From Paenibacillus contaminans (GTDB lineage: Bacteria; Bacillota; Bacilli; Paenibacillales; NBRC-103111): a DNA stretch of 64,000 nucleotides. Location: positions 62,001 through 126,000 of the forward strand of contig NZ_QMFB01000017.1 of the NCBI RefSeq assembly GCF_003285015.1, given 5' to 3'. The notes beneath the pieces are model-generated. The model saw only the letters and a list, made by a program, of their open reading frames with translations, ran no database searches and had not been told where the DNA came from. Position 1 is the first letter of the stretch; the number at the start of each line of letters is the position of its first letter. A program made the translations under genes and the position numbers. Below are positions 1-8,457 of the stretch, piece after piece.

Positions 1-1596
1 GTCGTGCAGGTGGGGGAGGAGCGCTACCGGCCGACGAAGCTGATCGAGACGAAGCGGAAGCTGGATTATGACACGGGGGAGAATCGTTTTGTCCGCTGGA
101 TGCTGGAACGGGTGGACGGGAAGCTGAAGCAGGTTCTGGCGCATCTGGCGAAAAAGGAACGGAGGCTGGACCCGCAGCTCGTTGAGAAGATTACAAAAAT
201 GCAGGCACAGCTTCGCCGTTTGCTGCAGATGGATTTTGTGCGGGAGGTGGGAGCGATGCGGCAGATGTCGGTATCGCTCGTTTTGCAGATGGCGCCGGGC
301 TATCGGGATGTGTACCGGACGTATTTGATGCTGCTGAAGGGGCTGGCGATTCAAAGCGATCTGTATCAGCTATCGATGAAGGATTTGGCGCAGCTCTACG
401 AGTATTGGTGTTTCCTGAAGATCCATCATCTGCTGAGCCGGAAGTACAAGCTGGTCAAGCAGGATGTGATTCGGGTGGATCGGGGCGGGCTTTTTGTCAC
501 GTTGGATAAATCGTCGCAGAAGGCGAAGATGGTGTACGAAAACCCGCAAAACGGCGAGCGGTTCACGCTTTACTACAACGCGCTTCTGAGGAATTCGCCC
601 ACGCTGTCCCAGCGGCCGGACAATGTGCTGACGCTGCGCAAGCAGGATGCGAATCAGCAGCAGCGGGTGTATAAGTATGTTTTTGACGCGAAGTATCGGC
701 TCAATCCTGCGTATGAAGGGACGGCGTATCACGAGAAGTATGACGGGCTGCCGGGACCGGAGGAGGACGACATCAACACGATGCACCGGTATCGGGACGC
801 GATCGTGTACCAGGCGGAGCAGACGAACGAGTATGAGCGGAGCATGTTCGGGGCGTATGTGCTTTTTCCGTATGGGGATGAGGAGCGGTATAAGCAGCAT
901 CGGTTCTATAAGAGCATCGAGCTGATCAATATCGGGGCGTTTCCTTTTTTGCCGAATGCGACGGGGCTGATGGAGAAGTTTTTGGATGAGCTGATTTTGG
1001 ATAGTCCGGAGAAGGCGTTCGAGCGGTCGACGCGGCCTAGCGGGACGGGCGATTACTACGTGAACAAGCTCGGCGGCAAAAATGTGCTGATCGGCTCGCT
1101 CCGGGAGCGGTCGCAGTTGGAGCTGGCGAAGCGGCATCTTTTCTACCATATGCCTCTGGAGAATATTACAGATCACAAGGTGCTGACGCAGCTGGAGTAC
1201 ATCGCGATCTACCAGTCGAAAAATTTATTCGAGGCCGGGCAGCAGGGCGTGTTCTTGTACGGCAGAATCGCGGATTGGCAGGTGCTGCGGCGTGGGCAAA
1301 TTACGGAGCGGCCGGCGAAGGCGGGGACGGAGAATCGGCTGTTCGTGAAGTTCACGATCGAGTCGTGGGAAACGCGGAAGACGCCGATCCTGTCGGGCGG
1401 GCAAGGCGTGCACACTTGTCTGTATGCGACGAAGTATATGTTCGACCGGGCGCTCGAAATCGCCGAGCTGAAGCTGGAGACGGACGAGCAGCTGCGGGAA
1501 TGGCGGGAGAAGCGGCGCCTAGGGCGCGTGAAGGTCGAGTTAGATCATGAGCATGTGGATGAGGCGAAGCGGGTGATTGGGATGAGGGTGGAGTAG
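1..1596 (+). CDS. DUF2357 / PD-(D/E)XK restriction-endonuclease-like protein, 5' end missing
   Basis: The reading frame is open to the left window edge, so the N-terminus is missing; 531 residues are visible. The segment around visible residue 227 (VFDAKYR) followed about 30 residues later by INTMHRYRDA matches the DUF2357/DUF524 group of PD-(D/E)XK nucleases. In known genomes these usually sit next to an McrB-like AAA+ NTPase and are thought to act in modification-dependent restriction; such a partner would lie left of this window. The C-terminal part (LFVKFTIESW, ILSGGQG, then a charged helix) is the region whose degenerate copies recur at 2801-2901, 4113-4178 and 25353-25442. The nuclease role is inferred from the family, not shown here. 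Confidence 0.75.
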   Translation, partial: VVQVGEERYRPTKLIETKRKLDYDTGENRFVRWMLERVDGKLKQVLAHLAKKERRLDPQLVEKITKMQAQLRRLLQMDFVREVGAMRQMSVSLVLQMAPGYRDVYRTYLMLLKGLAIQSDLYQLSMKDLAQLYEYWCFLKIHHLLSRKYKLVKQDVIRVDRGGLFVTLDKSSQKAKMVYENPQNGERFTLYYNALLRNSPTLSQRPDNVLTLRKQDANQQQRVYKYVFDAKYRLNPAYEGTAYHEKYDGLPGPEEDDINTMHRYRDAIVYQAEQTNEYERSMFGAYVLFPYGDEERYKQHRFYKSIELINIGAFPFLPNATGLMEKFLDELILDSPEKAFERSTRPSGTGDYYVNKLGGKNVLIGSLRERSQLELAKRHLFYHMPLENITDHKVLTQLEYIAIYQSKNLFEAGQQGVFLYGRIADWQVLRRGQITERPAKAGTENRLFVKFTIESWETRKTPILSGGQGVHTCLYATKYMFDRALEIAELKLETDEQLREWREKRRLGRVKVELDHEHVDEAKRVIGMRVE

Positions 1597-1689
1597 GGGG
1601 GAACTTTGTCCCTCAATGTTTAAGAATACGTTTATTTGAAGTGTCTTATTAAGCTCAAGTGAAGGGGACAACAACATTTAATTTCATAG

Positions 1690-1720
1690 AAAAACCTCTC
1701 GAAGTTACTTTTTCGAGAGG
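1690..1720 (-). terminator. Rho-independent terminator of the membrane-protein gene
   Basis: A 9-bp perfect stem (CCTCTCGAA with TTCGAGAGG) is followed on the minus strand by five T. It overlaps the last codons of the gene ending at 1705. Confidence 0.8.
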
Positions 1721-2664
1721 AGAAATACTCTATTATTCTCTTTTATAGCTTTAAGAATTCTTTTCTCATCACTATTAAACTGTTCTGGCAAAGTGATATT
1801 TGTAGAAATCGGAATTCTTCTTCCAAATCTGTAATGTACAGAGTTGAAAGAAGTTTGTTTTATGTTGTTTTTCGGAATAAGAATTTTGTCTGGGGTGAAT
1901 AAATTGTCACTATCACCAATTAATATACAATTGTCCAAATCAGAATTTAGTAGATACTTACTAGAGTATAGTGTCCCATCCATTAGAAGAATATTTACTT
2001 GTACTTTTGAATGACTTAAGAAATACCAGAACTTTCTCAAAGGGAGAAATAACATTAAATAAATTAAAGATAGTGAAAATAAAATGAATTTGTAACTAAT
2101 TGGAATTTTAGATAATTGTAATAAAACTAACAAAGAATTCTCCTGATTAATTGAAAACCTTAGATTTGCATCAGATAGTATTGCATTTATGAAATATCCA
2201 AAAGCTAATGAGAAAAATAAAATATAGAGTACCATCAGGAGAAATAAGGAAGTCAAAAGGGATTGATTTTTTGAACTTGATCTTTCATCAATTATTGCGA
2301 TTCTGTTTTTTATACGTGGAACAAACGCTACGATTAATACTACGATAAAAATGCTTACTCCAAATGGTAGAGAAATACTTGATTTAAAAAAGATTTCTAT
2401 ATAGGGGAATAATGAAAAACTTTGAATATCATTGTTTGTAAGAATGCAAAAATACAGCCCGGTAAATAACACTGAGAAAATAGAGAGAGTAAGTATTCTA
2501 AATGCTCTTGTTGTACCATTTGTATGTAATTTTTCTTCTTCTGACATAAAAAACCTAAGATTTTTGAGCATAAAGCTGATAGCCGCAGTTATTATTGGGA
2601 TGCCAATTGCAATCGCAGTAGCACCAATGCCACTAAAAACCCATTGAATATTCTGATCAGTCAT
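1705..2664 (-). CDS. AT-rich multi-pass membrane protein, unknown function
   Basis: A 319-residue protein that I do not recognise. Hydrophobic stretches near residues 8-33, 55-76, 95-115, 134-160 and 180-210 suggest four or five membrane spans. They are followed by a soluble C-terminal tail of about 110 residues containing a segment that resembles a small beta-barrel (LLMDGTLY, CILIGDSDN). AAGAGG lies about 14 nt upstream of the ATG. The gene is far more AT-rich than the nuclease gene it converges on, which suggests transfer. It has its own terminator and lies between the intact nuclease gene and the first remnant of that gene's 3' end. A defence role would fit the neighbourhood but has no direct support. 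Confidence 0.7.
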   Translation of the reverse strand: MTDQNIQWVFSGIGATAIAIGIPIITAAISFMLKNLRFFMSEEEKLHTNGTTRAFRILTLSIFSVLFTGLYFCILTNNDIQSFSLFPYIEIFFKSSISLPFGVSIFIVVLIVAFVPRIKNRIAIIDERSSSKNQSLLTSLFLLMVLYILFFSLAFGYFINAILSDANLRFSINQENSLLVLLQLSKIPISYKFILFSLSLIYLMLFLPLRKFWYFLSHSKVQVNILLMDGTLYSSKYLLNSDLDNCILIGDSDNLFTPDKILIPKNNIKQTSFNSVHYRFGRRIPISTNITLPEQFNSDEKRILKAIKENNRVFLLSKK

Positions 2665-2800
2665 AGTTTAAAAATCAACCTCTTTTGAATTTTAATATCT
2701 TTATCGACATTTTAACCTGCATTTTTAACGCAATTTATGTATAAGTTGCATTAAAATTCCGAATATTCCAAAAGAGGGAGTGAGGAAAAGGAGTAGAGTT

Positions 2801-2901
2801 CAACACCGACTGTTCGTGAGGTTCACGATTGAGGCGTGGGAGAAGCAGGAGATGCCGATTCTGTCAGGTGGACAAGGTGTGTGGACTTATCAATATGCGA
2901 G
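2801..2901 (+). pseudogene. Remnant 1 of a DUF2357 nuclease gene 3' region
   Basis: The DNA aligns by eye with 1332-1432 of the intact nuclease gene at roughly 75-80% identity. In translation LFVRFTIEAWE...PILSGGQG matches LFVKFTIESWE...PILSGGQG. There is no start codon or open continuation, so this is a fragment. A possible -10 box, TATAAT (2914-2919), follows it and may serve the next gene. Confidence 0.8.
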
Positions 2902-2957
2902 ATTTTTCAATGGTATAATAAGGAGCTAGTATACTCTTTGGACGATGGAGGGATATC

Positions 2958-3224
2958 ATGATCTCCAAAAGAATTGATCATCAAACAGCAAGTGCAATTA
3001 AATCGCTGCTTCAAAAACAAAATATCCATTATGGACGTGTGCTGATTGATTTCGAAATGCAGACTGTAGAAGTGCAGGTTGAGGATTACTCCATTGATGA
3101 TATCCTTGAAACGGCGGGGACTTTATCTCCTGAAAGAGGAAAAGAGTTACTCGATGAAGTAAACCGATCTCGTGAGGGAGTGCGGGGGATTTGCAGGTTA
3201 AAACGGGTGGATTGTCTAAATTGA
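2958..3224 (+). CDS. Small protein of unknown function (88 aa)
   Basis: The ATG is preceded by GGAGGG at 2947-2952, a good ribosome site. The protein is acidic in the middle (VQVEDYSIDDILETAG) and ends with a basic segment. No known family is recognised and no membrane segment or signal peptide is seen. It is followed at once by a bidirectional terminator shared with the convergent gene 3284-4009. It sits in the 1.2 kb separating two remnants of the nuclease gene, so it is probably part of inserted DNA. Confidence 0.55.
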   Translation: MISKRIDHQTASAIKSLLQKQNIHYGRVLIDFEMQTVEVQVEDYSIDDILETAGTLSPERGKELLDEVNRSREGVRGICRLKRVDCLN

Positions 3225-3225
3225 A

Positions 3226-3266
3226 AAAAAAAGCGGATTTTGAACCTATTTCAAAACCCGCTTTTT
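3226..3266. terminator. Bidirectional terminator between convergent genes
   Basis: An AAAAAGCGG...CCGCTTTTT outer stem with a TTTTGA/TCAAAA inner stem is flanked by A and T runs on both sides, so it can end transcription from either direction. Confidence 0.75.
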
Positions 3267-3283
3267 GCCTGTTCAATTTTCTT

Positions 3284-4009
3284 TCAATCGACCAAAATAG
3301 CAAAAGTAGTTTTAATAGAATGACGGTCACTTTCACCGGTAGTATATTCGGTAGCGGCTTCGATTGTGTACGTTCCTTTTGGCAATAGCCAAGGCTGTTC
3401 CATCTTTAAATAGTTTTCTTCCCCAAAACGAAAGTAATTATAGTTTTCAAGATCCGTGTAAGGTAAAGCGCGAAACGTTTGATAAAACGGATTTACTTTG
3501 GTAGTCGACAAAACGTCTTGCACACTTGAAGAAACCGTGAATCCACTTTCATCCTTAATCGTAAATTTAATTACTGGTTGACCGTGCTGTATCTGAAGAC
3601 TTTCATCGTTTAGATATCTTAATGCTGCAAAGATTTTTATTGGCTCGTGCGCAGGATAGGTTTCTTTCTGAGAATGGATCGACAGCGCAAAATCATTGTC
3701 TTTATTTTCATTGCTTATTTCCGGAGTGAACTCAAAATCATTGCCTTGCTCAATACTTATTTGATTCTTATCCCCATCGTATGAAATTCTCCCGTTCGTT
3801 CTTTCTACAAACTCTCTGACCGGTACATATGTACGTTCTTTATAGTAAACTAGATCGTTTAAAGGGTCGTTTGCTTTTCGGAATTCTGCGTTATTAATAA
3901 TCATCGAACCTTTAAATAGGTTGGCATTTATGATGTCTGAAGCATTTGCGATTGAAACAGTACTGATTAAAGTTAGTAATACTAATAGATATAATAGTTT
4001 TCTTTTCAT
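3284..4009 (-). CDS. Secreted stalk-domain protein (copper amine oxidase N-terminal-like domain)
   Basis: A 241-residue protein with a Sec signal peptide (MKRKLLYLLVLLTLISTVSI, cleavage likely near ANAS). Residues 35-95 resemble the copper amine oxidase N-terminal / stalk domain common in Paenibacillus surface proteins (RTYVPVREFVE followed by ISYDGDKNQISI). The C-terminal 140 residues form a probable beta-sandwich ending in KGTYTIEA, resembling intracellular proteinase inhibitor (BsuPI)-like or Ig-like domains; this part is tentative. AGGAGGTG lies 6-7 nt upstream of the ATG. The gene is AT-rich like its surroundings. A cell-surface location is expected; its ligand or substrate is unknown. 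Confidence 0.7.
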   Translation of the reverse strand: MKRKLLYLLVLLTLISTVSIANASDIINANLFKGSMIINNAEFRKANDPLNDLVYYKERTYVPVREFVERTNGRISYDGDKNQISIEQGNDFEFTPEISNENKDNDFALSIHSQKETYPAHEPIKIFAALRYLNDESLQIQHGQPVIKFTIKDESGFTVSSSVQDVLSTTKVNPFYQTFRALPYTDLENYNYFRFGEENYLKMEQPWLLPKGTYTIEAATEYTTGESDRHSIKTTFAILVD

Positions 4010-4112
4010 GAAAAAACACCTCCTGATAATTTAAAAATGATTATTGAAGTTGTAATTAATATATTATAAAATATACCAAATTATAGGTGATTCTCAAATG
4101 GATGTTTTTATT

Positions 4113-4178
4113 AGTTGGAAACGGACGAGCAGCTGTGGGAATAGTGGGAGAAGCGGCGTCTGGGGTGCGGTGTAGGTC
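4113..4178 (+). pseudogene. Remnant 2 of a DUF2357 nuclease gene 3' region
   Basis: Aligns with 1469-1534 of the intact gene with few differences. A TGG codon there is TAG here, so the frame is broken. It covers the stretch that follows remnant 1, so the two may be one copy split by the inserted 2.9-4.1 kb DNA. The rest of 4179-4440 holds an open frame (4200-4454, GTG start) that overlaps the next gene and that I cannot support as a gene. Confidence 0.8.
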
Positions 4179-4440
4179 GCCTGGCGAGCTGATGCTATAG
4201 TGGAATACATACAGAATGGAAGATTTCCGGGTGAGCGATCATATACTAGAGGCGGTGATGAAAAAATGCTTCATCCGCTGGCTGCCTGGTGCTGCTGGAA
4301 CTTTCTTGTATCCGCGGATGCCGAGCTGCTTCCGGATAAGCGGCGGCAGATGGATCGAGCGATCGCCGATCGGGTGCAAGCGCGTGATGGAATGACGACG
4401 GGCGTACAAGCAATGCAATCTAACATGAGGGGGAAGCGGG

Positions 4441-5826
4441 ATGGCTCCTGTTAAAGTATTGTTTTGGTTCGATGTGGAGGACTTCATCAACGACGAGTCG
4501 GAGGAGGCGCTGCTCGCGCTGCTGAACACGCTGGATGCAAGGGGTGTGAAAGGTATTTTCAAGCTCGTCGGCGAAAAGGCGAGAAAGCTGGAGCAGAACG
4601 GGCGCACGGATATCCTGGAGAAGCTCAGCCGCCATGAGATCGGCTACCACACCGATCTCCACAGCATTCACCCGGTCGTAACCGAATACCTCGAGCCGCT
4701 TGGCTTCCGCGAAGGCACCGCCGAATTCGACCGGCGAGAAGGGCAAGGCTACCGCGATCTGGGCCGTATCACGGGCAAGCCGGTAGTCTGCTACGGGCAG
4801 CCTGGCGCAGCGTGGGCTCCGCAGGCGTATCCCGCACTGCGCAAGTGGGGAGTGCAGACGTATATCGATAACCACGATCAGATAACGTTCGGCGGGAAAC
4901 CGTTCTGGTACGGCGGTCTGCTTAATTTGACCTCGCCAGTCGGCTTGATGAAGATGCCGCTGGTCGACGGGGCTCTGGAACGGGCCAAGCAGCGCTTCGA
5001 CGAGCTTTGCGACCTTCAGCAGGAAGATCCGTTCGGCATCATCAGCATTTACTACCATCCGACTGAGTTCGTCTTCTTGGAGTTCTGGGACGCTGTGAAT
5101 TTCTCTAAAGGCAGCAATCCGCCGAGCTCGGAATGGGTGAAGCCTTTCATGCGCCCGGCCGGAGATATGCAGCGGTATATTGATAGGGTGGGCGATTTTG
5201 TCGACTACACGCTGAGCCGTTCAGACGTCGCCTACATAGGCACGGAGGAATTTGTGCGTTTGGAGATTTCGAATTCGGCAGCGCTGAGCGAGGAAGAGGT
5301 GCTGCGGTTTGCCGATCGGGTGGGAGATCGTCTCGGCTATTTATCCGAGGGGAGCAGGTGTTTATCGGCCGGCGAGCTGTTTGCCGTATTCCGCAGTAGG
5401 CTGCTGGGAGAGGAACCACTGCCGGAGCTGCTCTACGGACCGGAACGAGAAATGCCCAGCGACGAGGTTGCTTCCGTGTGTGTCGCGGATCTGCTGGCCG
5501 CCATACAAGAGCCGCTGCCGCTGATTGAAGGGTTCCCGCAGCTGCCGGATCGGTTCCGTGTTGGCGATGCCTGGGTGAACCCGGTGGATCTGACTTGTAC
5601 GCTGGCGGCGTTAATTAGGAGCGGGGCGGTCCCTGGCGCGAACGATGCGGAGAAGCGCATTCCATTGGTACGGGGCAGGCTGACGGCTGATGAGCATGCA
5701 TCGGATACGGCGGAGTGGACGAAGTACTGGGTCATTTTCCCCGAAAATTTTCAAGTGCCGAATATTATCGAGATGTCCAAGCTTCAGACGTGGACGATCA
5801 AGCCGGCGCTGTTCGCACCGGCGTAA
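4441..5826 (+). CDS. Polysaccharide deacetylase-fold (CE4/NodB-like) protein
   Basis: A 461-residue protein with no signal peptide. Residues 6-14 (VLFWFDVED) supply the Asp-rich first motif of the NodB fold. GYHTDLHS (about residues 69-76) supplies the HxxxH metal-binding motif, and YYHPTEFV (about residue 204) resembles the later histidine motif. The fold therefore suggests a metal-dependent deacetylase or related hydrolase, but the protein is divergent and longer than simple NodB domains, with about 200 C-terminal residues of unknown type. GAGGGG precedes the ATG. It stands alone between remnants, with a broken oxidoreductase gene directly downstream. The activity is inferred. Confidence 0.7.
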   Translation: MAPVKVLFWFDVEDFINDESEEALLALLNTLDARGVKGIFKLVGEKARKLEQNGRTDILEKLSRHEIGYHTDLHSIHPVVTEYLEPLGFREGTAEFDRREGQGYRDLGRITGKPVVCYGQPGAAWAPQAYPALRKWGVQTYIDNHDQITFGGKPFWYGGLLNLTSPVGLMKMPLVDGALERAKQRFDELCDLQQEDPFGIISIYYHPTEFVFLEFWDAVNFSKGSNPPSSEWVKPFMRPAGDMQRYIDRVGDFVDYTLSRSDVAYIGTEEFVRLEISNSAALSEEEVLRFADRVGDRLGYLSEGSRCLSAGELFAVFRSRLLGEEPLPELLYGPEREMPSDEVASVCVADLLAAIQEPLPLIEGFPQLPDRFRVGDAWVNPVDLTCTLAALIRSGAVPGANDAEKRIPLVRGRLTADEHASDTAEWTKYWVIFPENFQVPNIIEMSKLQTWTIKPALFAPA

Positions 5827-5841
5827 GCTTGAGTCTCGGAC

Positions 5842-6099
5842 TTGAATAAAGAAGCGGTTGGTCAGGCAAGCAGCGATTGGCTTTCGGACGCCTGCATCGA
5901 ACGAGTGAATGAAATTTGCCGGTTGCCGACAGTGGAAGGCGGACATGCCGGTGCGGATACGATGATTATGCAAAATTTCGTCCGGCAATTGGAAGCCGGA
6001 GATTCGGTAGGCCGGAAGTCGGGCCGCGTCTCGGCGCGGAACCACCTGATCGCTTTCGCCGCCGAGCACTCGCGGCTGACCGGCCAGACCCTGGATTAG
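5842..6099 (+). pseudogene. 3' remnant of a Gfo/Idh/MocA-family oxidoreductase gene
   Basis: The frame encodes HAGAD, MQNFVRQLEAGD and then HLIAFAAEHSRLTGQ. This is the typical C-terminal end of Gfo/Idh/MocA sugar oxidoreductases, whose full length is about 350-400 residues; only the last 60 or so remain. The apparent TTG start has no ribosome site. The normal partner in sugar catabolism appears to have been lost by deletion between the deacetylase-like gene and this point. Confidence 0.65.
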
Positions 6100-6140
6100 G
6101 TCGATTTGAAAATTATTGATTCCTCTTTTTTAATCGTGAA

Positions 6141-6179
6141 GTGGAGCATCTGCCTAGAAAGCAGGTGTTCCGCTTTTTT
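6141..6179 (+). terminator. Rho-independent terminator
   Basis: A 13-bp stem (GTGGAGCATCTGC with GCAGGTGTTCCGC, counting G-U pairs) is followed by six T. Confidence 0.85.
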
Positions 6180-6501
6180 ATGTCCAATTAAATGCCGGTA
6201 TTAAATGAGGTAGAGGATGATGTTCATTATTAGAGACTGTCGATTTCATCTAGTCATTAAGGTTTCAATGTCCAATTTCTGGAGGGACGTAGTCGGAGTA
6301 GGGCTGTCCTGTCGCCGAAATCATTGGCCGGCCATTGATGCACATTCAAGTTGTTTTATTTGCGCTTACACACCGTAGAATCGCGCCGTTATGCAGTTTA
6401 TAGCAAGTAGTTTGTTTTTGTTTGCCGTCTCGGATAATTTGTTTGTTTACGGATGAAAGCGCATTCTGGTTCAATGATGCCATAGAGGAGGGAGAAAGCC
6501 G
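6180..6501 (+). promoter_or_regulatory. Leader of carbohydrate operon A with possible cre sites
   Basis: This 320-base gap precedes the first permease gene. TGAAAGCGCATTCT at 6454-6467 differs from the catabolite-responsive element consensus at one position. A weaker reverse-strand candidate overlaps 6358-6372. No clear -35/-10 pair was found. GGAGGG just before 6502 is the ribosome site. CcpA control is plausible but rests on motif similarity alone. Confidence 0.35.
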
Positions 6502-7464
6502 ATGGATGTGAGTCGAGCCGGAGCCGCGATAAACGGACAGAGAAACGGCCAATCGATCAAACGTGGCGCATGGAAACGAATAACGGCAAACAAATATTTG
6601 CTTGTGATGCTGCTTCCGGTGCTGCTGTATTTTCTTATTTTCAGCTATGTGCCGATGTACGGGGTTGTCATTGCCTTTCAGGATTATTTGCTCGGCAAAG
6701 GCATGCTCGAAAGCCCGTGGGTAGGCTTGAAGCATTTTCGCGATTTTTTCAAATCGATCTTTTTTGCCCGCACGTTCATGAACACCATATTACTTAGCGT
6801 CTACTCGCTCGTTTGGGGGTTCTGGATTCCGCTTGTATTCGCGTTATTCCTGAACGAGCTGAAGGGCAGGGCGGTTAAGCGATTCATTCAAACCGTCAGC
6901 TATTTGCCGCATTTTATTTCGCTGGTCGTCGTAGTCGGAATGATGAAAATGTTTCTCGACCCTATGAGCGGCGTCATTAACGGAATGATCGCCGCCCTCG
7001 GCTTCGACAAAATCGACTTTTTCGGATCGTCGGAATGGTTCCGCACGCTGTATGTGTCGTCAGGCATTTGGCAGTCGTTCGGCTGGAGCTCGATCATTTA
7101 TTTGGCGGCGCTTGCAGGAGTCGACCCGACTCTGTACGAATCGGCGGACATCGACGGGGCGAGCCGATTGCAGAAGATGTTCTATATCACGCTGCCGTCG
7201 CTCTACCCCGTAACGTTCCTGCTGCTCATTCTTTCGCTGGGCAATATGATGAGCGTCGGCTTCGAGAAGGTCATCCTGATGTACAGCCCGGCTACTTACG
7301 ATGTGTCCGACATTATTTCTACGTATACGTACCGCAAAGGCATTTTGGAGAAAAACTACAGCTTCGGCACGGCCATCGGTTTATTCAATTCGGTTATCAA
7401 TATGACGCTGCTCATTGTTTGCAACTGGCTCAGCCGCAAGGCGACCAAGCATTCGATCTGGTAG
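6502..7464 (+). CDS. ABC sugar transporter permease, LplB type
   Basis: A 320-residue inner-membrane permease of the binding-protein-dependent transport family. The N-terminus (YLLVMLLPVLLYFLIFSYVP) and six expected spans match LplB-type permeases. The EAA-like cytoplasmic loop reads ESADIDGAS near residue 213, the contact site for the ATPase. GGAGGG precedes the ATG. It is the first gene of a permease-permease-lipoprotein set. No ATPase gene is present; relatives usually share one MsmX-type ATPase encoded elsewhere. The substrate is probably an oligosaccharide from plant cell wall, judged from the downstream enzymes. Confidence 0.9.
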   Translation: MDVSRAGAAINGQRNGQSIKRGAWKRITANKYLLVMLLPVLLYFLIFSYVPMYGVVIAFQDYLLGKGMLESPWVGLKHFRDFFKSIFFARTFMNTILLSVYSLVWGFWIPLVFALFLNELKGRAVKRFIQTVSYLPHFISLVVVVGMMKMFLDPMSGVINGMIAALGFDKIDFFGSSEWFRTLYVSSGIWQSFGWSSIIYLAALAGVDPTLYESADIDGASRLQKMFYITLPSLYPVTFLLLILSLGNMMSVGFEKVILMYSPATYDVSDIISTYTYRKGILEKNYSFGTAIGLFNSVINMTLLIVCNWLSRKATKHSIW

Positions 7465-7492
7465 TAGGGCGTGTCTGAAAGGAGTGAGAGAA

Positions 7493-8371
7493 ATGAGAAG
7501 AAACGCGACAAGCGATATGCCGTTCCTGATTCTGGTTTGGATCGTATTGGCGCTTGCGGTAGCTGTGACGCTGTATCCGTTCGTTTATGTAATCAGCATG
7601 TCGCTGAGCAGTCTGGAAGCGGTGGCCGCCCAGAAAGTGAAACTGCTGCCGGTTGGTTTTTCGCTCGATTCCTATAAGCTCGTGTTCAGCAACCCTGACT
7701 TGCTGCGCAGCTACTACAACACGATTTGGTATACGGTCGTCGGCACAGCGCTGAGCGTCGCCGTAACAATTTTGGGCGCCTATCCGTTGTCCCGCCGTGA
7801 GTTGATTTGGCGAAAGCCGTTTATGCTGGCGATTATCGTGACGATGTATTTCAGCGGCGGGATGATCCCGGGCTTTCTGCTGGTCAAAAATTTGGGGCTG
7901 CTCGACACCCGCTGGGCGATCGTCATTCCGCCGCTTGTCAGCGCGTTTAATATGATCGTGTGCAAGACGTTTTTCGAAAGCACGAACGAGAGTGTCATCG
8001 AGTCGGCGAAGCTGGACGGCTGCAATGACATCGGGATTTTATGGAGAATCGTGCTGCCGGTTTCGATGCCGATCGTCGCGGTGATGGCGCTGTTTTACGC
8101 GGTCGACCGGTGGAACAGTTATTTCTCGGCGCTGCTGTATTTGCGGGACAGCAAGCTGTATCCGCTGCAAATTTATTTGATGAACACGCTGATCCAGGAT
8201 AACGATTCGTCGGCGATGCAGACGGTCGAGGACGCTGCGAAACGCGCGATGATGGCCGCCCAGATCAAATATGCGCTGATCATTGTGTCCACGCTGCCGA
8301 TCCTGTTCGTTTATCCGTTCGTGCAAAAATATTTCGTGAAAGGAGTGATGCTCGGTTCTGTCAAAGAATAA
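7493..8371 (+). CDS. ABC sugar transporter permease, YtcP/LplC type
   Basis: A 292-residue second permease of operon A. The start chosen is ATG 7493 (MRRNATSDM) because AAAGGAG lies at 7478-7484; an upstream in-frame start would overlap the previous gene without a ribosome site. Membrane spans begin with LILVWIVLALAVAVTLYPF. The loop ESAKLDGCND is the EAA-type motif. The C-terminal KYFVKGVMLGSVKE is typical of this permease group. It should form a heterodimer with the 6502-7464 product. Confidence 0.9.
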   Translation: MRRNATSDMPFLILVWIVLALAVAVTLYPFVYVISMSLSSLEAVAAQKVKLLPVGFSLDSYKLVFSNPDLLRSYYNTIWYTVVGTALSVAVTILGAYPLSRRELIWRKPFMLAIIVTMYFSGGMIPGFLLVKNLGLLDTRWAIVIPPLVSAFNMIVCKTFFESTNESVIESAKLDGCNDIGILWRIVLPVSMPIVAVMALFYAVDRWNSYFSALLYLRDSKLYPLQIYLMNTLIQDNDSSAMQTVEDAAKRAMMAAQIKYALIIVSTLPILFVYPFVQKYFVKGVMLGSVKE

Positions 8372-8457
8372 GGGAGACGGAGCAACGGTTGAAGCGCGCA
8401 GGCTGGCAACCGGCAAAAAGCAGGTCATTTCAAATCGGGACTAAGGGGAAATCAAAC

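Noticed and set aside
4200..4454. 84-codon open frame before the deacetylase-like gene
   Set aside because: GTG start without ribosome site, overlaps the next gene's start and shows no recognisable family; may be decayed coding DNA.
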